This document shows positions 27,401 through 42,400 of a stretch of DNA of 64,000 nucleotides, one piece after another. How positions within the stretch are numbered: position 1 is the first letter of the stretch; every line of letters starts with the position of its first letter. This stretch comes from Maniola hyperantus (lineage: Eukaryota; Arthropoda; Insecta; Lepidoptera; Nymphalidae). Where the stretch lies: assembly GCF_902806685.2 (NCBI RefSeq), contig NC_048548.1, forward strand, positions 62,001 to 126,000, written 5' to 3'. The notes below the pieces were generated by a model. The model saw only the letters and a program-made list of their open reading frames with translations. It did no database searches and was not told the DNA's origin. A program made the position numbers and the translations under genes.

Positions 27401-30400
27401 AGTCGTGTATTTTTAATTGGCTGTGCCATAATCTCTCCCGATGAAAGGCTGAAGTCGGGTTATGCGCAGATAAAACGTAGGTACAAACAATACAAATACA
27501 CCTAAGATTTTATGTCAGATAACGGACTACCTCTAAATATTGTAACCGATATAGTGAAGTACATAAAGACCGTCCTGAGTTGCATATTAAGTAGAAAGGC
27601 GAACCCTCGCGATATCTTCCGGTCAAAAGATGTTGATGGTTGGATGAAATCGTGCAGTTCCTATAACGTGCGTAAAATGTAATAGTTAAATAAGGACATT
27701 TTCCCACAGTGCGTTTTGTTCGTGGACGACTTGAGCATGCCTCAGAAGGAGCAGTGGGGCGCGCAGCCGCCGCTAGAGCTGCTGCGCCAGTGGATTGACC
27801 ACGGACACTGGTATGATCTGAAGGAGATGGTGCGCCAGGAAGTTGTCGACGTGGTAAGATGGGATAGTTGATATAACCTGCTGGATAGAATTCATTTTCA
27901 ATGGCATTTTAACGGTCGTAGAAAACCAATTTTAATGAAAATTTTCGCTTGAAAAAAGCACGAGTTTGCTGAAATCTTTTGGTATACAAATATCAAAAAT
28001 TCTTTTATCAGTTGATTGGCTTATTAACGACATCTCCAAAAAGTTGTGACAGCAGCTCTCACTTTCAGCAGAATGATTCTTGTCAAAAGTGATTTAGTCG
28101 AAACATTAATAATCTAATTATGATTGTAACCATTTTCTAAGAAACGGACAATGTTTGTCAGCTGTTGGTGTCAGCAATGCTGCCTCCGGGCGGCGGCTCC
28201 AACTTGATCTCGTCGCGGCTGACGCGGCACACGCTGCTCGTCACGCTCGACTCCTTCGAGGATAACACGCTCAACAAGATCTTCGTCACTATCGTGGACT
28301 GGCATTTTGCTAAGGGCTTCACGGATACGCTTGCCAGACAGAGCAAGGTTGATATTTTTACACTGACTTCATCGAGTAATATTTAAAAATCAACTTAAAC
28401 GTTTCGGAGATTAGAACTTCGTTAGCGTTATTCAGGCTTCATGGTGAGAGATTGAAAATATTTGTGGTGCTATATAGTGCGATCGTCATGATTAGCTCGT
28501 CTTAGGTTCGTATCGTGTCAACCTGCAACGACTGCCACAGACTTTATCTAGGTTTATTGTACCTACTCAAACGGCACCCTAAAAGGCATCTTCTGCGCTT
28601 ACCTTCGTGGTTCCCAGGCGGTGGTGGCGGCTACGATGGAGGTGTACAAGGCGGTGACGCGGCAGTTCCTGCCCACGCCCAGCAAATGCCACTACCTGTT
28701 CAACCTGCGGGACTTCGCGCGCGTCATCCGCGGCGTGCTGCTCGTGCCCAGCTCGCACATGAAGGAGCTCAGCAAGCTAGTGCTGCTGTGGATCCACGAG
28801 ACCTACCGCGTATTCTACGACAGGCTCGTCGACGACACCGATCGGTAAGCGTTGTGCTCCTTCTTCCTCAACAGTCGACGTTTCCTGACAACTCTGTTAC
28901 GCTTGTCTTCTCCAAAATTGTTAGTTAGTTGTTGTTGTTAGTCACTATCTGTGACGTCCTATTCGACGACATTATTGGAGCCAGTAACGAAATCACATCC
29001 AGTCAGATCTTAGTAATAGGGATGTTGAATTCCGTCTAATTCCCCAATACCCCACATTTTGGGGGTTTATGGGAATCTACTGTAAAATTGGTAAAATTCA
29101 ACTTAAAACTTATCTTAAACTAGCTGATGCCCGCGACTTCTTACGCGTGGATTTAGGTCCTTAACAATCCTGTGGGAACCCTTAAATTTTCCGGAATAAA
29201 AAGTAGCCTATGTCCTTCCCCGGGTTGCAAGCTACCTCTGTACCAAATTTCGTCAAAATCGGTTGAACGGTTGAGCCATGAAAAGCTAGCAGACAGACAG
29301 ACAGACACACTTTCGCATTTATAATATTAGTATGGATTTGACAGAATTTTAATGAAAAGATGACAACCTGTTTGATTGAGATTGAAGCCATCCTGAATTC
29401 CAGACCACTCACACCTCTTTCTTCCGATCCTTCCGATCTTACCTGTCTCACTCCCGCTTATTTCCTCATTGGACGCTCACTCTTGTTGGTTTGGTGAAAC
29501 ACTCAGTAACATTTAGTGAAATCACCAAACACAGGCAACATCCGGCTCGAAGGACCAATTGGGGATGATATTACATCACTTTCCTGTGCAGGCTGAAGCT
29601 GTTCGACGTGGTGAACAAGGCGGTGTATGGCAACTTCCGCGTGCACATGGACCAGGTACCTACCCGTTTATTTTTTAATGATTATATTTTTATTGGTTAT
29701 TTGTAATTTCTTGTGGTATCCATACAATAAAGCAAAATATATTATTGTATCAATTCGAGGTACTGACGGAGCTGGGCTACGTGCCGGAGGGAGAGAAGCT
29801 CGCCGGTCGCCACGCCGCCAATATCTTCTTTGGAAACTATATGGAGCCGGATGCTGATCCCAAGATTTACGATCAGGTAATCTTCTAACATGTCTGTCGT
29901 AGAACCGACGGCCAATGGGGCAGATGGGTTTTGGAGTTGAGACCGCGTACCCGTAAGCGCAGTGTAGGACGACCTCCAGCTGGAGGAACAGAACATGCCT
30001 ATGTCCAGCAGTGTAGGACGACCTCCAGCTGGAGGAACAGAACATGCCTATGTCCAGCAGTGGATATAATAAATGTAGGCTGATGGATTGGATTGGAATC
30101 TTCTAACGTCTATCTAATACTATAGAATAGATGTTTACGTAATACATATAACATAGACGTTATAATTTAGTTGTACTCTTGTTTATTGCTTCAATGTAGT
30201 TGTATTGCTGTGATCAATTTTTCCTTCCGAGGACAAATCTCCGCTACTTCTTTATGGGACAGTTAGCATTCTACACCAACGCGAACGGCAGAATCACTGT
30301 ATACAGTATCCAGACAGACACAGAATATTTGTAAGTAGGTAAGTTGTTGAAGTACAATAAGAAATATTTCTGTCGGCAGGTGTTGGATCTGGATGACATG

Positions 30401-33400
30401 GCGGTGAAGATGGAGTACTACCTGGAGGAGTACAACGTGGTGTCCTCCTCGCCCATGGCGCTCGTCATGTTCCGCTACGCGCTGGACCACATCTCCCGCT
30501 GCACCCGGGTTCTACTACAGGATAACGGTGCGTCCTTGGTATTTGTTGAATTGCTGCAAATATGCGACACGAGTCACTTACCAAATTTTTATACTCTGGC
30601 TATTATTTCAAAATAACTCTTTGTTGATCTTCGGTCAGTTCTCGAATAGCTGGAATCGCTGGACTAGTGGAAAAACACATAAATTGTCACTCCATTATTG
30701 AACATTTCTGTTGGCAGGCAACCTATTACTGGTCGGCGTGGGTGGGAGCGGGAGAAGCAGCGCAGTCAAACTTGCTGCCAGCATCCTGGAGATGAATGTT
30801 ATACAGGTATATTGTAGATGCATCTACTAATTAATATAACCATCATGACGTAGCTACTTGAGACCTCCCTCCCATTTTGTTAATTTGAATGATTTGGTGA
30901 ACAGATCGAGATATCTCGAGTGTACGGCCAGAACGAGTGGCGCGATGACATCAGGAAGTTGCTCATGAAAGCTGGCATCATTGGGAAACCGTTGGTCTTC
31001 CTTTTCGCTGACAATCAGGTACTTATTGGGATTTACCTATAAAGTCCAGAGGCATGTCTTATAAAATGGTTTATCTACTTAATACATGTGCACCATATTT
31101 TGGTCTTGGAATTCAGGCAGCAATCCGACACGTTCGGAGACAAGCACAGGGCACTCGGCTTTATTTTCTTTCTAAGGCACAGGAGTGTAGCACCGCCAAT
31201 TTACTGACCTTGGACTGTTAGCGCCGTTTGCCCCGACATGTGAAGTTACTCTGCTCACAGATCATGTACGAGGGCATGGTGGAAGATATCAACATGTTGC
31301 TGAACACGGGAGACATTCCCAATCTGTACGGGATGGACGAGAAGGTGGAGATCCTCGACAAGATGCAAGCTGCCGTCAGGGAAGCTGTGAGTGTTTCACA
31401 TTCCGTAAACTTGCTTACTTTAAAAATTTAAGCCATAAAATTTTATGTTGTAAATGTAACAAATTGTTTAAATACTTACCTAATAAATATTACTATGTAC
31501 TAGGGAATAGTAAATTAAACAATAAAAAAGTTTTGGAAGTTCTGAGACATGTGACATAAGTATAAAGCGTGACAGCTTGGTGGGGAACAAAACAATATAC
31601 ACTTATACAAGGAAGGAGTTCTTCTGTTTGTTTTTCATTGCAAGGTCTCTGTCGAAGTCGCTGGAGAGAGATCGCGCGCCACAGCGACTCACAATGCTCA
31701 CACGGGTACTCTCGCTGTCCTGCAGCTTCTTTGCCGTTTACAGTGTACAGTGTATGGCGCTTGTTACAGGGCAGGAAAATGGAGACAACCCCGCTGGCCA
31801 TGTTCGGGTTCTACGTGGAGCGCGTGAAGGCGAACCTTCGGCTCGTGCTGGCCATGTCGCCCATCGGAGACTCGTTCCGCAACCGCCTGCGCATGTTCCC
31901 CTCGCTCATCAACTGCTGCACCATCGACTGGTGAGTTACGCACTCATCCGCTCCGAGTCCGTGAAAATACGTTCCTTTTTATTTTGTATGGTGACATAAT
32001 GTCGTAGATATTTTTTATATCCGTATTTTCACGGATTCGGATCGGATGAGTGCGTGATCGCTGTTACTAACGATTTAGAGGATTAAGCATATAGGCACCT
32101 AGTAGGCATCTCGCTCGATATATCCATTTAAATTTATATTCCTTTACGTGTTCTAGACTTATAACAATCCAGACACAGACAGACAAGAACTAATTGATTA
32201 CTGCTAATGTCGGCAGGTTCACAGCATGGCCGCCGGAAGCGTTGGAGCGCGTCGCGTCCATGTTCATCGCCAAGATGCCGAGCGTCGACGCCGAGCTGCG
32301 CGACTGCTGCGTGGAGATGTGCCAGCTGTTCCACACCAGCGTCGTGCAGCTCAGCGACAGGTGACTACCGCCATACAGACTAGAGCATGGCCGCCGGAAG
32401 CGTTGGAGCGCGTCGCGTCCATGTTCATCGCCAAGATGCCGAGCGTCGACGCCGAGCTGCGCGACTGCTGCGTGGAGATGTGCCAGCTGTTCCACACCAG
32501 CGTCGTGCAGCTCAGCGACAGGTGACTACCGCCATACAGACTAGAGCATGGCCGCCGGAAGCGTTGGAGCGCGTCGCGTCCATGTTCATCGCCAAGATGC
32601 CGAGCGTCGACGCCGAGCTGCGCGACTGCTGCGTGGAGATGTGCCAGCTGTTCCACACCAGCGTCGTGCAGCTCAGCGACAGGTGACTACCGCCATACAG
32701 ACTAGAGCATGGCCGCCGGAAGCGTTGGAGCGCGTCGCGTCCATGTTCATCGCCAAGATGCCGAGCGTCGACGCCGAGCTGCGCGACTGCTGCGTGGAGA
32801 TGTGCCAGCTGTTCCACACCAGCGTCGTGCAGCTCAGCGACAGGTGACTACCGCCATACAGACTAGAGCATGGCCGCCGGAAGCGTTGGAGCGCGTCGCG
32901 TCCATGTTCATCGCCAAGATGCCGAGCGTCGACGCCGAGCTGCGCGACTGCTGCGTGGAGATGTGCCAGCTGTTCCACACCAGCGTCGTGCAGCTCAGCG
33001 ACAGGTGACTACCGCCATACAGACTAGAGCATGGCCGCCGGAAGCGTTGGAGCGCGTCGCGTCCATGTTCATCGCCAAGATGCCGAGCGTCGACGCCGAG
33101 CTGCGCGACTGCTGCGTGGAGATGTGCCAGCTGTTCCACACCAGCGTCGTGCAGCTCAGCGACAGGTGACTACCGCCATACAGACTAGAGCATGGCCGCC
33201 GGAAGCGTTGGAGCGCGTCGCGTCCATGTTCATCGCCAAGATGCCGAGCGTCGACGCCGAGCTGCGCGACTGCTGCGTGGAGATGTGCCAGCTGTTCCAC
33301 ACCAGCGTCGTGCAGCTCAGCGACAGGTCACTACTGCCATCCGTCTGTAAATTCATCTTTAGGGATGATAGACTCCTCATGACCCCATGAGGATGTAGGT

Positions 33401-36400
33401 TTGGTGCTGCAGATGTTCCAAGGAGGGGGTAATCATTTATATTGTCAGGTAATCGTTGTTGTTTGTTTGCTCGGGGCTTTTAAACGGGGGTTTGGTCGGG
33501 GTTGTTTGTTTTTTGCTCAGCTGTGTACTAGCATTTACAAGACTTCATTGTACCTACGTACCTAAAGCGTACGAATAGGTTAAAGGGTTGATACAATCAA
33601 AGTTTACCCATTGAACTGTTACAGGTTCTATTCGGAGCAAAACCGTAAAGTGTACGTCACACCGACGAGCTACTTGGAGCTTATAAAGGCATTCCAGAAT
33701 TTGTACACTTTGAAAGTGGACCAGATTACTAAATCTAGGAATCGGTGAGTAAAGCTGCTTTGATTCGTTTTACAGCAGATCAGTAAAATTGGAGTTTAAT
33801 TAATTTATTTCCTCATTTTGGTCAACTATGGTTATTAATTCAACAAGTTCGTCTTTGTTGCGAGTGCTTAGTTTAAATCTCGAGCGAGCGAAAAATATTG
33901 CGATAGATTCTAAGTTAGAAAGTTAGCTCAAGAAATGAAAAGTTTGCTGTCGTGTAATATATTATACTAGATGATACCCGCGACTTCGTCTGCGTGGATT
34001 TAGGTTTTTAAAAATCCCATGGGAACTCTTTGATTTTGCGGGATAAAAAGTAGCCTATGTCCTTCCCCGGGATGCAAGCTATCTCTGTACCAAATTTCGT
34101 CAAAATCGGTTGAACGGTTGGGCCGTGAAAGGCTAGCAGACAGACAGACAGACACACTTTCGCATTTATAATATTAGTATGGATTATACAACATTTTGCA
34201 CCTCATTAGCAAAAAAAAAACAAGATATAAAAAAGTTTAAATTCAGCGTTTGTCACTAATTATTTTAATTGTGATGGTATTAAATTATCACTACGTTCTC
34301 TAATTTTGTTACTTTTTAAACTTTTACAACAATAATAATTATCTACAAAGAAGGTCTTTTTGTCTGCGTTCGGAATTGCGTCTTTCATAAAATAAAATAT
34401 ATTATTTAATTTTAATATCCTTTTAAATGTCAAGTTTTCAATTATGAAGTCTAAAAACACATTTTAATTAAATTCAATACTTAGTTTAAATAATAAAATA
34501 GAGCTTAAATTTTTTTTTTTTTTTTTTTATTTATGTAAAAAAAACTGGGTAAAAATGACTTTTGCTGTTGAACAGAAAGAGGTACAATTCCAGATACGAG
34601 ACAGGTCTAGAGCAGCTGGACTTCGCGGCTGGCCAGGTGGCCGTGATGCAGCAGAACCTCATCGATCTGCAGCCGCTACTGGTGGACACCTCCGACAAGA
34701 CTGAGAAGCTGATGATCAAGATCGAGCAGGACACTGTGGTGGTGGAGAAACAGAAAGAGGTACAATTCCAGATACGAGACGAGTGTCCGTGATGCAGCAG
34801 AGCCTATAAACTGTAAATGTTTCGGCCCCTGCTTGTCGCTAAAAGGGCAAGGTCGCTCTCAGGACCAGTCGGTCAATCGACATTCGACATGTGGAGGCTG
34901 TGGCTTGTATACGTGCAAATGGCACTTTGAGTGGGTGCAAGAGAGTGTGCAATGTGTGTGTGAGCTACAATACGAACGACAGAAGTCCGCAGTGACGGGG
35001 CGAGGTCGTTGTCCTTTCAGGCGAGGCACGGATCTCCCACAAATTTGTTGTTTACCAAAGTTATGATCCAGATACCCCAATTTTATCTGTTTCACATCAA
35101 TATCCGGAATCCATTCGACAATACTTTAAGACAGGGCAGTTGACCGCGATCTTACCTGGTGGTAAGTGATTATGGAGTCAAACATATTTTTTTACGGAGT
35201 ACCTACGAGAATACCTACCTATTATAAGACGGCAGTTTTATTTCACTTATAACCTTTATCATTTTCTGCGCGGTATCATGCCGAAACACTGAATCGCTTG
35301 GCACCACGGCTTGGCCGGCATGATGGTAATTAGTTACGGCTGAAGCCTCCCACCAGACCAGACCAGAGACAAATAGAATTTATAAATTCCCAAATCGCCT
35401 CTGCCTTGATTGAATCCAGGACCTCCAGCCACAATCTTATCGACTTCAAAAGAATTTTAAGATATTAAGGATTTGCATATAGTGCCCGGCAAACAACTTT
35501 AATATTGACGCGATTGGGTGGTCGCCATTGCTCTGCCAAATGTTCCCCACTAGGATGTTCGTCGAGCACTGCACAAAAATGAGAATGAGTAAACCTGTAG
35601 ATAGTGGGCGCGGACGAGGCTCTGGCGAACGAGGCGGCGGCGGCGGCGCAGGCCATCAAGGACGACTGCGAGTCGGACCTGGCGGAGGCCGTGCCCGCAC
35701 TGCAGGCGGCGCTGGACGCGCTCAACACGCTCAAGCCGGCTGACATCACGCTCGTCAAGTCCATGAAGAACCCGCCCGCCGGCGTCAAGCTCGTCATGGA
35801 GGCCGTCTGCGTCATGAAGGGCATCAAGGGGGACCGCAAGATGGATGCTACTGGTGAGATGCCGTCTTCAGCATCATCACAACCCATCACCGGCTCCCTA
35901 CAGTAGGGGGACACCAGACTTGTATTATACAATAAATAAAACCCTAAACTTAGACCCTTGGTACTCCTTAATTGTTTTTAGTAATGTTAAAAGGCCAAAT
36001 CAAGACAATACTAAATCAGAAAAAAATCTGTACAATCTCACCCCAAGTTTCTCACTACGCATTTGATTATTTTCTAGGGAAACCAATTGAGGACTACTGG
36101 GGACCCTCGCAGAAAATGCTGGGCGACATGAAGTTCTTGGAGAGCCTGAAGAATTACGATAAGGACAATATACCTCCAGCTATCATGAAGAAAATTAGAG
36201 ACAAGTAAGCTAATGTCACTTTTTCTCGCTAACTGGTTACAGTTAAACTGGTATACCTACTGTAGGTTTGAACTGTTTACTGTTTATTATTTAATACCTA
36301 GGTAGTTACATGTTCTTCAGTTATATAACCAATTTAGCTATCACTAGGCTGATTATCGATTTTGGGAATGAATAAGTATGTACAAATCCTACTTCAAAGG

Positions 36401-39400
36401 TACATCCCGGACCGTGAGTTCGACCCGGCAGTGATCGCCAAGGTATCGTCTGCTTGCGAAGGGCTGTGCAAGTGGGTGCGCGCCATGGACGTGTACGATC
36501 GAGTCATCAAGGTGACACATGTTCAATCCTAATCACAAAAAACTGAAGAGAATCTAAATAACGTAGTAATTTTGTTGGACAGGTCGTAGCGCCTAAGAAG
36601 GCAGCCTTGGCGGAAGCTGAAGGAGAGTTACAGATGCAGATGAATACGTTAAATGAGAAGAGAGCTCAGTTGCAAGGAGTACTTGACAAATTGCAGGTAG
36701 GTTCGGATTTTTTAGTTCGAGAAACGAAATTAAACTTGCTGAAACAGTAATAGGTACGACAGGTTTCTACGACAATAATTATATTAACATACCTTTTTTT
36801 AAACATACTCCCTTGGAAGGAAGAAGTAAGTAGGCAGTAGTATATCCTGATGTGAAGGCTTAAATTGGTTCTCGGGTTATAGTGAGAATTACATGGTAGG
36901 TACAAAAATTTACGGTAGATTAAAATCTCATTCCCATTTATTTTTTTGATAGGCTCTTAACGACGAGTTCGCAGGAATGACTCGCAAGAAGAAAGGCCTG
37001 GAAGACGAAATCGATCTGTGTTCGACCAAGTTGTCTCGCGCCGAACAGCTGATCGGCGGGCTCGGCGGCGAAAAGGCGCGCTGGACCGAGCTGGCCAGGC
37101 AGCTGCAGGAGCTACTGTCTAATATTATTGGTCAGTAGTAGATTTGCATACCTACGTAAATTGCTCAAAAATTGTAACCTTTTTTTGGTTTTTAGAATCA
37201 AAGAAAGTTAACCTTAGACCTCAAAAATGTTGTAGATGATTTACGAGGCATTCGTTTGATCCAACTTTGAACTAAACAGTGGTCCCTTACAGGTGACGTG
37301 CTGCTATCGGCGGGGTTCATCGCGTACCTTGGCCCCTACACCGTCAGCTACAGGCGCGAGCTGGTCGCCGTGTGGAACCAGCGCACGAAGGAGCTAAGTA
37401 AGACAATATCGATGATCTTAACAATCTGTACAACTGCGTTAATCGTTACAATAATTTACATGGAGCTCGGAGCGATTCTGACAATGTCACATAGGTCCTG
37501 GTTAATTAACGGAAACGTAACGGTAACGGTAACGTAAAACGAAAAAACAACTAGTTCCACGAAATTCAGGTTCAAATATTTGGCAGTTATTGTGGTACTT
37601 CGGCGCTAGAATTAAAATTCTGCTAGCTTCATATTATATTGTTTATCATGAGGTTTCATGATTTGGGTGAATTTCTATATAAAACAGCATGTAGGTAAAA
37701 CTTGTACGAAACGTATTGGCTGTGTACTTTGTAGATATTCCCTGTTCGGACGTGTACTCCCTGGTGACGACCCTCGGCGAGCCAGTGGTGATCCGGGCGT
37801 GGAACATCGCGGGGTTGCCTGTGGACGCGTTCTCCATCGAGAACGGCATCATCGTGGAGAAGTCGCGTCGTTGGCCGCTGATGATCGATCCTCAAGGTTA
37901 GAGAGATCAGATGATAAGTCGATATCAGAACAATGCTAATAATGACTTGGGAACATAGGTAGGAGACAGTCATATAAGATTAAAAGGTTAAGGAAGTAGT
38001 GTAACCATTTTTAAAATTTTACTATCGTGGTCATTTTTATTTGCTTTTTTTAAATTTATTTTTATTGTAAGCACCACATATCTTGCACGCAATACATAAA
38101 TGGCAAAATGTGAAAGGGACCATCCATGTATGTACCATCATTTACTACTCACATTTGCAAAAATAAATGATTTCACTTCATATACCTGTTTACACTGTAG
38201 ATTCCTTTGTTGTCTATTCCTGTACGTAGATATTGTGGTCGATCGTTGTTTTAAGAAACATTGCTGAATTTACTGTCAAAACTTCAGCCTGCACATTTTT
38301 CACTTAATTGACTAAAAACTAAGTGAATGTCCAGACCTAATATCACTGAAACGGACCGAAGCAAATTCAAAATGCATGACTTTTCTAACTTGAGTTTGTA
38401 AAAATTTGCGTTTCATTTAACTCAAAAATCCTGCAATGATATTATACAAAGTATCACTCCTCTACAGAGCAAGCCAACAAATGGGTGAAGAACATGGAGC
38501 GCGAGAACCAGCTGAAGGTGATCAAGCTGACGGACTCCAACTACGTGCGCGTGCTGGAGAGCGCCATACAGCTGGGCTTGCCCGTCATGCTGGAGAACGT
38601 GCGAGAGCAGCTGGATGCTGTGCTCGAACCGGTGCTGCTGAGAAATATCTTTAGGTGAGACTGATGAGTAAACATAAGAACATCGAACCGGTGCTACTGA
38701 CAAATATCTTTAGGTGAGACTGATGAGTAAACATAAGAACATCGAACCGGTGCTACTGACAAATATCTTTAGGTGAGACTGATGAGTAAAAGGAAATTCT
38801 AAAATTAACTGAAAATAATTACCTAAGATAAGATACTTAAAAATTGATTTGAAGCCTGGGAGGAATCACGTGATGCGCTTGGCGTTTTCTGTGATTTATC
38901 CATTCAAATAGATAATTTTTATCTATTCTAATAGATTGGGGTATCTATTCTAATAGATTGGGGCATATGGATCTCATGTGATCCAGATGTCCCAATAATA
39001 CCTACTACTACATCTGCCTGTATAATAATATTATTATACTCTAACATCTATTTTAAAATACGTTTTGATCAGTGTGAATAGATAAATTTCGTCTGTTCAA
39101 TTTCATCTATTTATACTTATTTATTTACATCTGTTTTAATAGTTAAGTTACATATATTCCAATAGATGGTTTTAGCGCTGTATTCTAATAAAACTTATAT
39201 TTATTAAATACATTTTGATCTATTTGAATAGATAAAATGTCATCTATTCAATTTCATCTTTTAATTTACATCGATTTAAATAGATAAATTTCTTCCATTC
39301 TAATAGATTGGGGCATCTATTCTTATCCAGATGCCCCAATAATACCTACTACTAGTATGGGGCCACGAGAGTCGCTGAGAACTTTTTAGGGAAGTTAAAA

Positions 39401-42400
39401 TTATGACAGTGCATAATCAATTAATTATGAAAATTTATTGTACGTACATAAAAACATAAATAATTTTTTAAAAAAGTGACTGTCATAATGTAAATATTAG
39501 AAATAAAAATAAACTTGTAATGCCCGCCTCTAGGCTTAGTAAAGTTAGCAATTCATTTGCTCGTAATTCAATACTTTTTTATAATAAGCTTCCAGAAGAC
39601 ATATTGGAGATGTCTCTCAACAAGTTCAAAGTTTTCATAAAACGTAAACTAATCCTATTATTCATAATCATCGTATTATTAACCTGTGCACGTCCACTGT
39701 TGTACCTACATAGTCTATGTAGGTCTACAGGCTTTCTTAGCCAACTGTTCCCCGCCATCCTCTTCTTCCATCCGTCGTGCCGAAGAGCGCCGCACTCTTC
39801 GCTTACATTCCTACGCGGTCTGCCCTCTGGGACTTTTCGGCTCTAACGACAGCATGACGTGCCCACTGCCACTTCACCTTGCTGGTGGTTTGGACTATGT
39901 TTGATGCGAATGATTGTGTTCAGGTCTGGTGGCGTGGCCTGCTTGAAGTTGGGTGACAACATTCTGGAGTATAACTCCAACTTCCGCTTCTTCATCACCT
40001 CTCGGCTCAGCAACCCGCACTACTTGCCGGAAATCGCTGTCAAGGTAAACTACTTATTTTAAGTACTTTTCTAAATCTTGCAACAAACAAAAGTGTGTTT
40101 ACAATGATTGCGGTTTGTCGCGATTGTGTATTGTGGAGTGTAAATCTGGGAGGACGCTCCGGTGTAGGAGGGTAGTGTGTATTGATTGCTTCTCCTGCTT
40201 CTGTAGTAGTGGGAGGGCGGGCAGGTACCAACATTGGAATGCAGTTATAGAGTCCCGCGTGCATGCAGGTGACGCTGCTGAACTTCATGATAACGCCGCA
40301 AGGGCTGCAGGACCAGCTGCTGGGCATCGTGGTGGCGCAGGAGCGGCCCGAGCTGGAGCTGAAGAAGAACCAGCTCATCGTGGAGGGCGCCACCAACAAG
40401 AGGACGCTCAAGGAAATCGAGGATAAGATTTTGGAGGTATAAAGTAAAAGCATTAGTGAAGCGCTTACTTCAGAGGCTTCTGTAGAAAGTAAGAAACGCC
40501 AGACTTTTGCGTTTCAGACAATTTTCTTTTCGAGTTCATAGAATTAATACCTACCTGCCCTAAACGTGGACTGAAAACTGAAACATTGAAAAGTCGTGAG
40601 AAGTGTATGATAATGTGTGAGTGTAGGTAATTATCGAATACCTATAGTACACGACAGGTCGAGATGGCAATCAGGGTGGGGACGCTCCGCACCCCCCTGC
40701 ACTAACCCGGTGCGGGATAGCGCAGGTGACGTGCGGGTGAACGGGGCGTCCCTCCGCTTTATACCTCGATCGACATCTCGACCTGTCACGTACTATACAT
40801 ATCGTGTACTTTTCAGAGTTTCTGATGACCAAAACTTAAAGTTTGGTTTATTATTTTTTTCTGTTTGACTGATTTGTGATTCGACAACAAATTGCAGCGT
40901 CCGACTCATCTCAGAAAGTAAATGTTAAAGTTGTCGGCAGGTCCTATCTTCCGCCGGAAATATCCTGGAGGACGAGTCGGCGAACCAGATCCTATCCTCC
41001 TCGAAGACCCTCTCGATAGAGATCGAGGCCAAGCAAGCCGCCGCCGCCATCACAGAGAAGGAGATCGACGAAGCTCGCCTGCTCTACGTGCCCGTGTCCA
41101 AGCACTCCTCCGTGCTGTTCTTCTGTATATCGGATCTGGCCAACATCGACCCGATGTATCAGTATTCTTTGAACTGGTACGTGCCTGTCTACTTACTAAC
41201 ATTTCCTCTAGTGACTTGACCAGGTCACCAGGCTCACAGCTGAAAAGCAGCGTCCTGCATTTTACGCGTGTTGGCGCATATGATACAAAACATTATGCTG
41301 AGTCATTTGGGGGTGGTGTCACAGATGAAAAATTACATATTTTGTATGCTCTGTTTTTATCTGTGACCCCATTTTTTTCGCTGGGGAAAATGCACTTATT
41401 GTCCGTTCATCATAACTTGACGCGTGAATGAGTATTTTGGCACCACTGCCTGGTCGAAGGTTTATTGTTGCGTAATTCGCAATGGTGCCAACATGTTAGT
41501 CACGCGTCAAGTTTGCCACAACAGCGGGTATACTGAGCAGGAGTCGGGTTTCGCCCACGGCCGCCTCCGTTCACCTTATCGTGCTTATAAGTTGAAGTTG
41601 GAGTATCATGTCTTACATTTGTAACGTAGCAAGGAGGTTGTGCCTACAATGCCCTTACTACGTAAATAAGAATAGGGAGTTCCTGCCTAACTTGATACTT
41701 GGTCGGGGTTTCTAAAGGAAACACGGATTGCGAGAAAAGTATAGCAACAGTTTATTAAACTAAAACCTTAATCCTATACTATACAAGTTATTTACATTAC
41801 GGAGTGGTTTATCTGACTACGGAAAATGATATTTTAAGGACGGTTAAATCGGACTACAGTTACAAATCTACTTCGGATACACGGACCGGACTATATCTAC
41901 GATTGACAAAGACGCACGCGGATCCATGGTAGGTACGTAACAAATGGCGCGTCGCGGACGGATACCGGAGGAGCGAGAGGAGGCGCGGGGGCCTACCGGT
42001 GCCGTTAGATTACTCTACATCGGTCGAGCAGCGATGGGAGATCACACCAACCTTTGCGAGGCGCAGGAGTCGAACGACTGTCTGTAACGGATGGCGGCCG
42101 CGCTATGTATAACCCAGTGGGCGGAGCCTAGCCGGTGGCGTGATTAAATCGCGGAGCTCGCCGATTGGTGGGATGGTGCGGTGCTGTGTGACGTGACCCG
42201 GCCGTGGAATGTTCGAGATGCCGGCCAGCGCGCCGGCCTCCAGCTGCTTGTGACATATCGTCACACATTAGCTGCAAACAATACTTTCAGGTTTATTAAC
42301 TTGTACAACCAAGCGATCCTGAACTCGCCGACCAGCGATGTTCTCGACGAGAGGCTGGAGGGGCTCAATGCCTACTTCACTCGCAGCGTGTACGAGAACG

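Noticed and set aside
32226..33390. Repeated open frames on both strands in the 161-bp array
   Set aside because: They are shadow frames of the dynein exon in other phases. Their identical sequence follows from the tandem copies, and the true frame reads FTAWPPEALERVASMFIAK.
41640..42280. Solo LTR in the dynein intron
   Set aside because: The stretch is GC-rich and contains promoter-like DNA, but I could not find matching TG..CA ends or a target duplication.
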